A stretch of 64,000 nucleotides of DNA from Methylobacterium sp. J-078 (GTDB lineage: Bacteria; Pseudomonadota; Alphaproteobacteria; Rhizobiales; Beijerinckiaceae). The notes beneath the pieces are model-generated. The model ran no database searches. It was not told the DNA's origin and worked only from the letters and a program-made list of their open reading frames with translations. The position numbers and the translations under genes were made by a program. Numbering within the stretch: position 1 is the first letter of the stretch; each line of letters begins with the position of its first letter. Of the stretch, positions 9,373 through 16,851 are shown piece by piece. The stretch is taken from NCBI RefSeq assembly GCF_022829285.1, contig NZ_JAKSYI010000132.1:124001-188000 (forward strand). Reading direction: 5' to 3'.

Positions 9373-10749
9373 ATGAGCAATCCCGCGAGACCGGATGGCG
9401 GACGCGCGGCCCTGGCGGGCTTCGTCACGAACCGCATGGGGCGCAGCGCCAGCCGGCCGGCCACGGCCCGGCCGGCCCAGCGGCCCTCGAACGATCCGTC
9501 CGTCCAGAACTTCGAATCCCTGCCGGGCTACCGGGAATTGCGGCTCCAGCGCTCGGCAGCCGACCTGATCGGCCTCGGCAACCCGTTCTTCCGGGTGCAC
9601 GAGACCCGGGCCAGCGCCACGACCCGCATCGACGGCAAGTCGTTCATCAACTTCTCGTCCTACGACTACCTCGGGCTCAACGGGCATCCGGACGTGAACG
9701 CGGCCGCAGCCCGCGCCATCGAGGTCTACGGCACTTCGGCCTCCGCGAGCCGGATCGTGGCGGGCGAGCGCCCGGGCCACCTCTCCCTGGAGAAGGCCCT
9801 CGCCGAGCACTACGACACCGAGGCCTGCGTGGTGATGGTGAGCGGGCACGCCACCAACGTCACCACGATCGGCGCCCTGCTCGAACCCGGCGACGTGATC
9901 TTCCACGACGCCCTCAGCCACAACAGCATCGTCACGGGCGCGCAGCTCTCCGGCGCGCAGCGCCGCTCGTTCTCCCACAACGACCTCGACGCCCTGGAGA
10001 CCCTGCTGGGCGCCACGCGCCACGAGCACCGCCGGGCGCTCATCGTGGTCGAGGGCCTCTACAGCATGGACGGCGACGCGCCGGACCTCGCCGCCCTCAT
10101 CAGCTTGAAGCAGCGCTACGATTGCTGGCTCATGGTCGACGACGCCCACGGCCTCGGCGTTCTCGGCCGTACGGGCATCGGCCTCGCCGAGCATTGCGAC
10201 GTCGATCCGCGCGGGGTCGACATCTGGATGGGCACGCTCTCGAAGACGCTGTCCACCTGTGGCGGCTACATCGCCGGCCCGGCGCCGCTGATCGAATACC
10301 TGAAATGCACCGCCGGCGGCTTCATCTTCAGTGTCGGCATCTCGCCGCCGCTCGCCGCCGCCGCCGAGGCCGCCCTCGAAATCATGCATGCCGAACCGCA
10401 CCGGGTGGAGCGCCTGCGCCAGAACGGCCACCTGTTCCTGTCCTGCGCCAAGAAGCACGGCCTCGACACGGGCACGAGCCTCGGCCTCGCAGTCATCCCG
10501 GTCATCATCGGCGATTCCCTGAAGTCGGTGACCCTGTCGGACCGCCTGTTCAAGCGCGGCATCAACGTGCAGCCGATCATCCACCCGGCGGTGCCGGAGC
10601 GCTCCTCGCGCCTGCGCTTCTTCATGACCTCCGAGCATACGCCGGAGCAGATCCGCGAGACCGTGGACGCGGTCGCCGAGGAACTCGCGGCGATCGAGAA
10701 GGGCGGCTCGCTCATCGAGCAGCTGATGGCCAAGCGCGGCAAGCCGTAG
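9373..10749 (+). CDS. Alpha-oxoamine synthase (AONS/SPT/CqsA-like), probable PKS chain-release enzyme
   Basis: A 458-residue PLP enzyme of fold type I. Visible motifs are PFFRVHETRAS, NFSSYDYLGL, the cofactor-binding D257-A-H259 in DDAHGLGVLG, and the Schiff-base lysine K291 in GTLSKTLSTCGGY. This family condenses an acyl thioester with an amino acid with loss of CO2 (AONS, KBL, serine palmitoyltransferase, CqsA). The protein has a basic, disordered N-terminus of about 45 residues that plain BioF (about 380 aa) lacks. Its position 25 bp after an ACP-ended PKS without a thioesterase suggests it off-loads the polyketide onto an amino acid to give an amino-ketone. The amino acid is not predictable here. 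A terminator follows at 10791. BioF for biotin is the alternative, but no other bio genes are nearby. Confidence 0.9.
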   Translation: MSNPARPDGGRAALAGFVTNRMGRSASRPATARPAQRPSNDPSVQNFESLPGYRELRLQRSAADLIGLGNPFFRVHETRASATTRIDGKSFINFSSYDYLGLNGHPDVNAAAARAIEVYGTSASASRIVAGERPGHLSLEKALAEHYDTEACVVMVSGHATNVTTIGALLEPGDVIFHDALSHNSIVTGAQLSGAQRRSFSHNDLDALETLLGATRHEHRRALIVVEGLYSMDGDAPDLAALISLKQRYDCWLMVDDAHGLGVLGRTGIGLAEHCDVDPRGVDIWMGTLSKTLSTCGGYIAGPAPLIEYLKCTAGGFIFSVGISPPLAAAAEAALEIMHAEPHRVERLRQNGHLFLSCAKKHGLDTGTSLGLAVIPVIIGDSLKSVTLSDRLFKRGINVQPIIHPAVPERSSRLRFFMTSEHTPEQIRETVDAVAEELAAIEKGGSLIEQLMAKRGKP

Positions 10750-10790
10750 GCTTTCGGTGCGGCGCCCGCCCACGACGCGTTAAATTTTAA

Positions 10791-10819
10791 GCATTGGCGC
10801 CCGGCGCCGGTGCTTTTTT
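10791..10819 (+). terminator. Rho-independent terminator closing the PKS-oxoamine synthase operon
   Basis: GCATTGGCGCC pairs with GGCGCCGGTGC (11 bp, two G-U wobbles) and is followed directly by six T (10814-10819). It lies 41 bp after the oxoamine synthase stop, so the transcript ends with this gene. Confidence 0.75.
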
Positions 10820-10959
10820 GCGCGTCTCGCCCGCGTGCGGCGGATTGCCCTCGGGCCCTGAACAGGAGACGATCCCCTCGCCATCTCATGTCTCAGTCGC
10901 CTCCGGAACCCGGCCCGGGATGCGGCGTTCGTCCCAAGCCCGTCGGTCAGGAGCCCGTG

Positions 10960-11112
10960 ATGAGACAATCGACTGCCGCTTCCATCGTGCGTCGTCTGAT
11001 CAAAACCGTCGCCGAGGCCAGCCGGTCGTTCATCGGTTCGGTGGTCGAGGGTGCGATGCCGGCGCCGCAGCCGGTTCCCGTTCGGGTCCGCGCGGGCCGT
11101 CAGCAGCGCTGA
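10960..11112 (+). CDS. Small basic amphipathic protein of unknown function (50 aa)
   Basis: An ATG at 10960 follows a good Shine-Dalgarno (AGGAG at 10949-10953, six bases before the start). The peptide has a short polar head, then a predicted amphipathic helix (SIVRRLIKTVAEASRSFIGS) and a Pro/Val/Arg-rich tail. It lies just after the PKS operon terminator, so it has its own transcript if it is real. An in-frame earlier ATG at 10888 has no better ribosome site. No family is recognised; it could be a membrane-surface peptide. Support is the ribosome site and helix pattern only. Confidence 0.4.
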   Translation: MRQSTAASIVRRLIKTVAEASRSFIGSVVEGAMPAPQPVPVRVRAGRQQR

Positions 11113-11160
11113 GGCACCCCGGCCGCGCGGCGTCACGGCCTGACAGGACCATGACGGGCG

Positions 11161-12537
11161 TCAGGCGCCCGTCAGCGTATCGAACAGAAGCTTCACGTTC
11201 AGCGCGACGATGATCGTCGCGATTCCCCAGGCTAGGACCTTGAGCCAGCCCGGGATCGCGTGAGGGCCCATCTTGCCCTTGTCCGAGACGAAGCCGACGA
11301 GCGGGATCACCGCGAACGGCAGCTGCATCGACAGCACCACCTGACTGAGCACCAATAGACGCGCCGTGCCCTGCTCCCCGTAGAGGGCCGTCACGCCGAC
11401 CACCGGCACGATGGCGATGCCCCGGGTGATGAGCCGCCGCGCCCAGTCGGGGATGCGGAGGCGCAGGAAGCCCTCCATCACGATCTGTCCGGCGAGCGTC
11501 GCCGTCACGGTGGAGTTGAGGCCCGACGCCAGCAGCGCCACCGCGAACAGCGTTGAGGCGATCCCGGCGCCGAGGAGCGGGGAGAGCAGTTCGTAGGCCT
11601 GCTCGATCTCCTGCACGTCGGTGCGTCCCTGCGCGTGGAACACCGAGGCCGCCATGATCAGGATCGCGGCGTTGACGAAGAGGGCCAGCATCAGCGCGAT
11701 GGTGGAATCCGTCACCGCGAAGCGGATCGCGCCCCGGCGCCCAGCCTCGTCGCGCGGGTAGGCGCGCGTCTGCACGATCGAGGAGTGCAGGTAGAGGTTG
11801 TGCGGCATCACCGTGGCGCCGATGATGCCGATGGCGATGTAGAGCGCCGCCGGGTTCGTCACGATCTCGGCGGTCGGCAGGAAGCCCCCGAGGATGGCCT
11901 GGATCGGCGGCGCCGCGAGCGCGATCTGGACGCCGAAGCACACGAAGATGACCGCCAGCAGCGCGATCACGAAGGCTTCGAGGGCCCGGAAGCCGCGCCG
12001 CATCAGCAGCAGGATCAGGAACACGTCGAGGGCCGTGATGGTCGCGCCGAGGACCAGGGGAATCCCGAACAGCAGCTTCAGCGCGATGGCTGTGCCGATA
12101 ACCTCGGCGAGGTCGCAGGCGATGATCGCGGCCTCGCAGGCGATCCAGAGCAGCAGACTGACGGGGCGCGTATAATGGTCGCGGCAGGCCTGCGCGAGGT
12201 CGCGGCCGGTGGCGATGCCGAGGCGCGCGGCGAGTGCCTGCAGCACGATCGCCATCAGGTTCGAGAGCAGGATGACGGCGAGCAGGGTGTAGCCGAACTG
12301 CGCGCCCCCCGCGATGTCGGTGGCCCAGTTGCCCGGGTCCATGTAGCCGACCGAGACCATGTAGCCCGGGCCGATGAAGGCCAGGAGCCGGCGAAGCCAG
12401 GAGCCCCCCGCACGCACCGGTACGCTGGCATTCATGCGCCCGAGGCTGGGCTGCGCGCCCGTCGCGTCGTCGAACCTCCAGGAGGCCCGTGGCTCCGCCA
12501 CGGTCTCGGGGGTCGTCGCCTGTTCGTTGAGAGCCAT
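11161..12537 (-). CDS. mntH: NRAMP-family manganese/divalent metal:H+ symporter
   Basis: A 458-residue polytopic membrane protein of the NRAMP family. The metal-site motif DPGN is at 67-70 (GYMDPGNWATD), with the second-site motif ATVMPHNLYLHSS in TM6 and about eleven hydrophobic segments. It imports Mn(II), and possibly Fe(II), driven by protons. An in-frame TTG at 12579 would add 14 residues, but the ATG at 12537 fits better. A near-consensus MntR box lies about 70 bp upstream (12608-12623), predicting repression by manganese. A hairpin with arms TGACGGGC/GCCCGTCA (11152-11174) overlaps the stop codon. Confidence 0.93.
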   Translation of the reverse strand: MALNEQATTPETVAEPRASWRFDDATGAQPSLGRMNASVPVRAGGSWLRRLLAFIGPGYMVSVGYMDPGNWATDIAGGAQFGYTLLAVILLSNLMAIVLQALAARLGIATGRDLAQACRDHYTRPVSLLLWIACEAAIIACDLAEVIGTAIALKLLFGIPLVLGATITALDVFLILLLMRRGFRALEAFVIALLAVIFVCFGVQIALAAPPIQAILGGFLPTAEIVTNPAALYIAIGIIGATVMPHNLYLHSSIVQTRAYPRDEAGRRGAIRFAVTDSTIALMLALFVNAAILIMAASVFHAQGRTDVQEIEQAYELLSPLLGAGIASTLFAVALLASGLNSTVTATLAGQIVMEGFLRLRIPDWARRLITRGIAIVPVVGVTALYGEQGTARLLVLSQVVLSMQLPFAVIPLVGFVSDKGKMGPHAIPGWLKVLAWGIATIIVALNVKLLFDTLTGA

Positions 12538-12607
12538 GCCCACGCTTGCCGTTCGCCGAGTCGGGATCGGGCGCGCCAAGCGGTCGGATGGTCGCGGCCC
12601 GAGGCGT

Positions 12608-12623
12608 TATAGCAGAGGCTATA
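12608..12623. promoter_or_regulatory. Candidate MntR operator upstream of mntH
   Basis: TATAGCAGAGGCTATA is an inverted repeat with 6-bp arms and a 4-bp spacer. Its core ATAGC-AnAG-GCTAT matches the enterobacterial MntR box as I remember it (AACATAGCAAAGGCTATGTT). It sits between the end of the chemoreceptor gene and mntH, where a Mn-dependent repressor should bind. Confidence 0.7.
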
Positions 12624-12662
12624 CTAAGAGCAACAGGCTAAGGCGTCGGCAGTCCGGCCCCG

Positions 12663-14360
12663 TCAGGAGGCCAGCGACTGCAGGTTCTGGTCGATGGCCG
12701 CGACCCCGTTCGCGGCGGTCTGCATGCTCATGGAGATCTCGCGGGTCACCGCGCTCTGTTCCTCGACCGCCGAGGCGACGCCCGTCACGAAGCCCCGGAC
12801 CGCGTCGATGGACTGGCCGATAGCGGTCAGCGCCCCGACCACGTCGCCGGAGATCGCCTGCATCGCCTTGATATCCTCGGCGATGCGGGCGGTGGCGCTG
12901 GTCACCTGGTTGGAGAGGTTCTTCACCTCGCCGGCGACCACCGCGAAGCCGCGCCCGGCCTCGCCCGCCCGGGCCGCCTCGATGGTGGCATTCAGCGCCA
13001 GGAGGTTGATCTGCCCGCCGACGCCCTGGATCAGTTGGACGATGCCGTTCATCGAGTTCGCCGCGTCCGCGAGCTGGCCCGTCGCGTGGTCGGCGGTCTT
13101 GGCGCGGCCGTCCATGTCGTCGACCTCCTGGCGGGACCGCGCGAGGTTGCTGGCGATCTCGCTGATCGAGGCGTTCAGCTCCTCGGCCGCCGAGGCGACG
13201 GTCTGGACGTTGGTCAGGGTCTGCCCGGAGGCGCGCGCCGCATCGATCTGCGAACGCATCCGCGCGGTGATGTCGGTGGCGAACTTCACCACCTTGAACG
13301 GGCGGCCGGCGAGGTCGAAAATCGGGTTGTAGGAGGCCTGGATCCAGATGTCCCGGCCGCCCTGCCCGACGCGCTGGAAGATGCCGGACTGGAACTCGCC
13401 CCGGCCAAGCGCGGCCCAGAATTCGCGGTAGGCGGGCGAGGCCGCGTAGGCCGGGTCCACGAATATCCGGTGGTGCTGCCCCCGGATCTGGCCGAGCCCG
13501 TAGCCGAGGACGTCGAGAAAGTTGGTGTTGGCGTCGAGGACGACCCCGTCGAGATCGAAGTGGATCACGCCCTGCGAGCGACCGATCGCCTCGACCTGCC
13601 CCTGCATCTCGGCGCTGCGGACCTTCTCGGCGGTGATGTCGGTGGCGAACTTGACGACCTTGATCAAACGGCCCGACGGATCGAAGATCGGATTGTAGCT
13701 CGCCTGGAGCCAGATCTCGCGGCCGTCCCGTCCGACGCGGCGGAACTCGCCGGCCTGGAAGCTGCCGCGGCCCAGGGTTTCCCAGAACGTGCGGTAGGTC
13801 GCCGAGTCCCGGTCCTGCGGGGCCACGAACATGCGGTGGTGCTCGCCCGTCACCTCGTCGAGACTGTAGCCGACCAGGCTCAGGAAATTGCCGTTGGCCT
13901 TCAGGATCGTCCCGTCGAGGGAGAACTCGATCACCCCCTGCGAACGGTCGATCGCCTCCATCTGGCTTAGAGTGTCGGCGCTGCGCAGCTTCTCGGCGGT
14001 GATGTCGGTGGCGAACTTGACCACCGCGATGGCGCGCCCGTCCGGGCCCAGGATCGGGTTGTAGCTCGCCCGGAGCCAGATCTCGCGCCCGTTCTTGCCG
14101 AGGCGCCGGTATTCGGCGCTCTGGAACTCTCCCTTGGCCAGCCCGGTCCAGAAGGCCCGATAGGCCGCGCTCTCGCGCTCGGCGGGATCGACGAAGAGGC
14201 TGTGGTGCCGCCCCCGGATCTCGTCGAGGCCGTAGCCCACCGTCGCCAGGAAGTTCTGGTTCGCGGTGACGATGGTTCCGTCGGGCTTGAACTCGATGAC
14301 GGCCTGCGAACGGTCCAGGGCCTGGAGCTTCGCCGATGCCCCGCGATTGAAGAACGTCAT
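12663..14360 (-). CDS. Soluble methyl-accepting chemotaxis-like protein with three tandem PAS repeats
   Basis: A 565-residue protein without transmembrane segments. Three PAS repeats recur with a period of about 122 residues. Each starts with an RSQxVIxF motif, contains EIWLxASYNPI and ends in VVKFATDIT. The C-terminal signalling domain has the hairpin tip sequence INLLALNATIEAARAGEAGRGFAVVAGEVKNL, with the classic EAARAGE...GFAVVA arrangement. It is therefore a cytoplasmic receptor feeding CheA/CheW, sensing perhaps redox state or a small ligand through PAS. No PAS cofactor can be assigned. I chose ATG 14360 (MTFFNRG); ATG 14384 would add eight residues. No che genes are adjacent. Confidence 0.9.
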   Translation of the reverse strand: MTFFNRGASAKLQALDRSQAVIEFKPDGTIVTANQNFLATVGYGLDEIRGRHHSLFVDPAERESAAYRAFWTGLAKGEFQSAEYRRLGKNGREIWLRASYNPILGPDGRAIAVVKFATDITAEKLRSADTLSQMEAIDRSQGVIEFSLDGTILKANGNFLSLVGYSLDEVTGEHHRMFVAPQDRDSATYRTFWETLGRGSFQAGEFRRVGRDGREIWLQASYNPIFDPSGRLIKVVKFATDITAEKVRSAEMQGQVEAIGRSQGVIHFDLDGVVLDANTNFLDVLGYGLGQIRGQHHRIFVDPAYAASPAYREFWAALGRGEFQSGIFQRVGQGGRDIWIQASYNPIFDLAGRPFKVVKFATDITARMRSQIDAARASGQTLTNVQTVASAAEELNASISEIASNLARSRQEVDDMDGRAKTADHATGQLADAANSMNGIVQLIQGVGGQINLLALNATIEAARAGEAGRGFAVVAGEVKNLSNQVTSATARIAEDIKAMQAISGDVVGALTAIGQSIDAVRGFVTGVASAVEEQSAVTREISMSMQTAANGVAAIDQNLQSLAS

Positions 14361-14384
14361 GGTCTGGATTCCTGGCTCGCGCAT

Positions 14385-15109
14385 GCCGGATGCGACCGGA
14401 GCTGATCGGTTCGAAGGATCGTCGAGTTGTCGCGGCGCACGACCGCACGGGATACGAAGAACGCTCTGAAGCGTTCAAGCTCGTGTCCAGATGAATTTGG
14501 TGCGAGTTGCTTGAGCGCGGAAGAGCCACATCTGCCGTCGAGGCGAGGTGAACTTCAAGGCTCGGGTTGTAAGGGCTACGCTGTTGCTTCGTTCGGCGCG
14601 TCTCGCGAACGTTTCGGCTCCGGCGACGAATCGGTCACGTCAGGCTCCCTCCGTCTCGAAGCCGTTCGGCCGGGCCGAACGTTCCGTCCCCGCTATCCCA
14701 GCCTCGGCCGCCATTCCGAAGCTTCGATCATGGATGCGAGTGAAGCGCTCGATTGGTTAAGAATTGTTGAAGATCGGCGGTTTGGTAAGTATAAATCGCA
14801 TCGATATCTTCATCACATACACGTGAGTAGGGCTGAATCAAATATCGATAAGATTAATCTGTCGCGTCGGACTGAAATTCGGTCCGGGAAATTGCGTCGG
14901 GTGGATAAGCACGGCGAACCACGCGCAATTCATAAGATTTGCTGCAGTATAGTTCCTGATTATCGGCGGGATTAGCCGGGCGTCCGCTTCGTGCGGGTGC
15001 GGGCATCGGCGGCTAGACCCGCTGCGGCGAATGAACATGCAACCTATCGAGGTGTGGCCCGCGTTGCTCTATTTTGGCGCGTATGGACGGTGGCCTTCAA
15101 CCGTCGGTC
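14385..15109. other. Long non-coding gap with an AT-rich patch
   Basis: No gene is convincing. From about 14740 to 14970 the composition drops well below the surrounding 70% GC. A frame from ATG 14730 to 14975 would encode an 81-residue basic peptide, but it shows no family signature and no ribosome site. It may be a regulatory region for the chemoreceptor, a gene remnant, or acquired DNA. Confidence 0.35.
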
Positions 15110-16711
15110 TCAGGCGGCGCGCGGACCCGACAGCGGGGCCGGTGGCGCCATCACGTGGGTGTTGCGACCCTCGCCCTTGGCCTCGTAGAGGGCCGCGTCG
15201 GCGGCGGCGACGAGGCTCTGCGCCGAGCCCGTGTTGGGTGACAGGCACGCGACCCCGAGACTCACGGTGACCACGCCGTGGGGACTCGCCGCGTGCGGCA
15301 GGGTGCCGGCGGCGACGGCGACCCGGATGCGCCGCGCCGCCGCTTCGGCCTCGATCCGCGTGGTCTCGGGCAGGATCGCGGCGAATTCCTCGCCGCCGAT
15401 CCGGCACAGGGTCGCGCCGGGCCGGCCGGCCGCCCCGACCAGGGCCTCGGCGATCATCCGCAGGGCCGTGTCGCCGTGCTGGTGGCCGTAGCGGTCGTTG
15501 AAGGCCTTGAAGGCGTCGGCATCGAGGAGGATCAGCGCCAGGGGATGCCCCGTGCGCTGGGCCCGGCGCAGGTCGCGCGCCAGCACCTCGTCGAACCGGC
15601 GCCGGTTGTTGAGGCCGGTCAGGGGATCGGTGATGGCGAGCTGGCGCAATTCGTCGTTGAGGCGGGCGGTGGCCTCCTCGGCCTTCCGGCGCTGGATGAG
15701 TTCCCGCCGGAGCAGGGCCGTGAGGACCAGAGTGGCGCCGCACAGGGTCAGGACGATGCCACCCAGGGTGATCGCCTTGCGCCACCATGCGGCGTAGATC
15801 GTTCGCAGGGGGACCGACAGGCTGACGATCAGGGGCGCGTCGCCGACCTGCGCGAAGGCGAAGCGCCGCTGGTCCTGGCCGATCATGGCCGTGCCGTCGA
15901 ACAGGCCCTCGCGGGATGCGCGCATGGTCAGGAAGCTCGGCGATTGCGCGACGTTGGTCCCGACGCCCACCCCGGGCTCCCGCAGCAGCACCGTCCCGTC
16001 CCGGGCGAGCAGGCTGATGGCATCTCCGGCCTGGAGGCCGGCGGTCGCGAACAATTGCGCGAAGTGGTCGAGGAAGATCACGCCCACCACCACGCCCGCG
16101 AAGCCGCCGTCCGGATGCGAGAGCCGGCGGCTCAGGGGCAGGCCCCAGCGCCCGGAACTCCGGGACAGGATCGGCTTGCCGATGAGGAGGTCCGGGCTCG
16201 GGTCGCGCAGGTGATGCTGGAAGTACTCCCGATCCTGCGCGGTGAACGGCGCCATCGGGCGTGAGGTCAGGATTGGGCTCCCCGCGGAATCCAGCAGGGC
16301 GATCAGACCGAAATTCGTGGCCGTCGCGGCCCGGTCGAACAGGATCATGTGGCGCAATTCCGGGTCCGCCTCGCGAACCCGCTGCTCCTTCATGCCGTCC
16401 ACGATGCCCCGCAGGGAGAGATCGTAGAGCTCGACGTTGCGGGCGATGTCGCGCGCCATCAGGGTCACGAGGCTGCTCGCCGTGACCTTGGCGCGCTCGT
16501 CGATCTCCCGGCGCATCTCGAGAAGCATGACCGCGCACACGCCGCAGAGGGCGGCCGCCACCAGGGCGTTGAACAGCACCAGCCAGGCGGCCGAGGGAAC
16601 CAGCCGGGTCATGCGTCTGCGCAGGAGGCGGTGTCTCTGCAAGGTTTCTCGCAAGATGGGGACGGGCATCGGCTGCCGGGTGATGATTTCGCCCGGACCA
16701 TGACCCGTCAT
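15110..16711 (-). CDS. Membrane diguanylate cyclase with periplasmic Cache-like sensor (GGDEF)
   Basis: Counting from ATG 16711 (533 aa), a TM helix at about 39-63 and another at about 313-334 bracket a roughly 250-residue periplasmic sensor of Cache type. This is followed by a linker and a GGDEF domain with TDPLTGLNNRRRFDE and the active-site loop GGEEF at 439-443. It should make cyclic di-GMP from two GTP. The position normally holding the RxxD inhibitory site reads RPGA, so product inhibition through the I-site is not expected. The frame is open to ATG 16873, but that would overlap the divergent DUF2865 gene. ATG 16669 is another option. Confidence 0.88.
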   Translation of the reverse strand: MTGHGPGEIITRQPMPVPILRETLQRHRLLRRRMTRLVPSAAWLVLFNALVAAALCGVCAVMLLEMRREIDERAKVTASSLVTLMARDIARNVELYDLSLRGIVDGMKEQRVREADPELRHMILFDRAATATNFGLIALLDSAGSPILTSRPMAPFTAQDREYFQHHLRDPSPDLLIGKPILSRSSGRWGLPLSRRLSHPDGGFAGVVVGVIFLDHFAQLFATAGLQAGDAISLLARDGTVLLREPGVGVGTNVAQSPSFLTMRASREGLFDGTAMIGQDQRRFAFAQVGDAPLIVSLSVPLRTIYAAWWRKAITLGGIVLTLCGATLVLTALLRRELIQRRKAEEATARLNDELRQLAITDPLTGLNNRRRFDEVLARDLRRAQRTGHPLALILLDADAFKAFNDRYGHQHGDTALRMIAEALVGAAGRPGATLCRIGGEEFAAILPETTRIEAEAAARRIRVAVAAGTLPHAASPHGVVTVSLGVACLSPNTGSAQSLVAAADAALYEAKGEGRNTHVMAPPAPLSGPRAA

Positions 16712-16851
16712 CGGTTGACGAAACCTTCGCAGGATCGTGCGCCGGCAGGATCGTGCGCCGGAAAGCCACGCCTCGGTGGTCTGACGCCATTGCCCTCGGG
16801 CGGGGATGCTGTGTAGCTGATCGCCGACGCCTTCGAGGGGGAGCGCTCGGA

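Noticed and set aside
1869..9464. A 2,531-codon open frame on the minus strand opposite the PKS.
   Set aside because: It mirrors the PKS codons at high GC. Its translation is rich in Ala, Gly, Arg, Asp, Glu and His with no domain, while the plus strand has every PKS motif.
9373..10749. BioF of a biotin operon.
   Set aside because: There are no bioA, bioB or bioD neighbours, it has an extra N-terminal tail, and the gene is 25 bp from a PKS lacking a release domain and shares its terminator. BioF activity is not excluded.
14730..14975. An 81-codon frame in the AT-rich gap.
   Set aside because: There is no ribosome site, no recognisable domain and no conserved pattern; it is kept only as part of the described gap.
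16753..16851. Upstream extension of the DUF2865 gene by 33 codons.
   Set aside because: It would overlap the divergent diguanylate cyclase region, lacks a ribosome site, and the ATG at 16852 has a good one before the hydrophobic segment.
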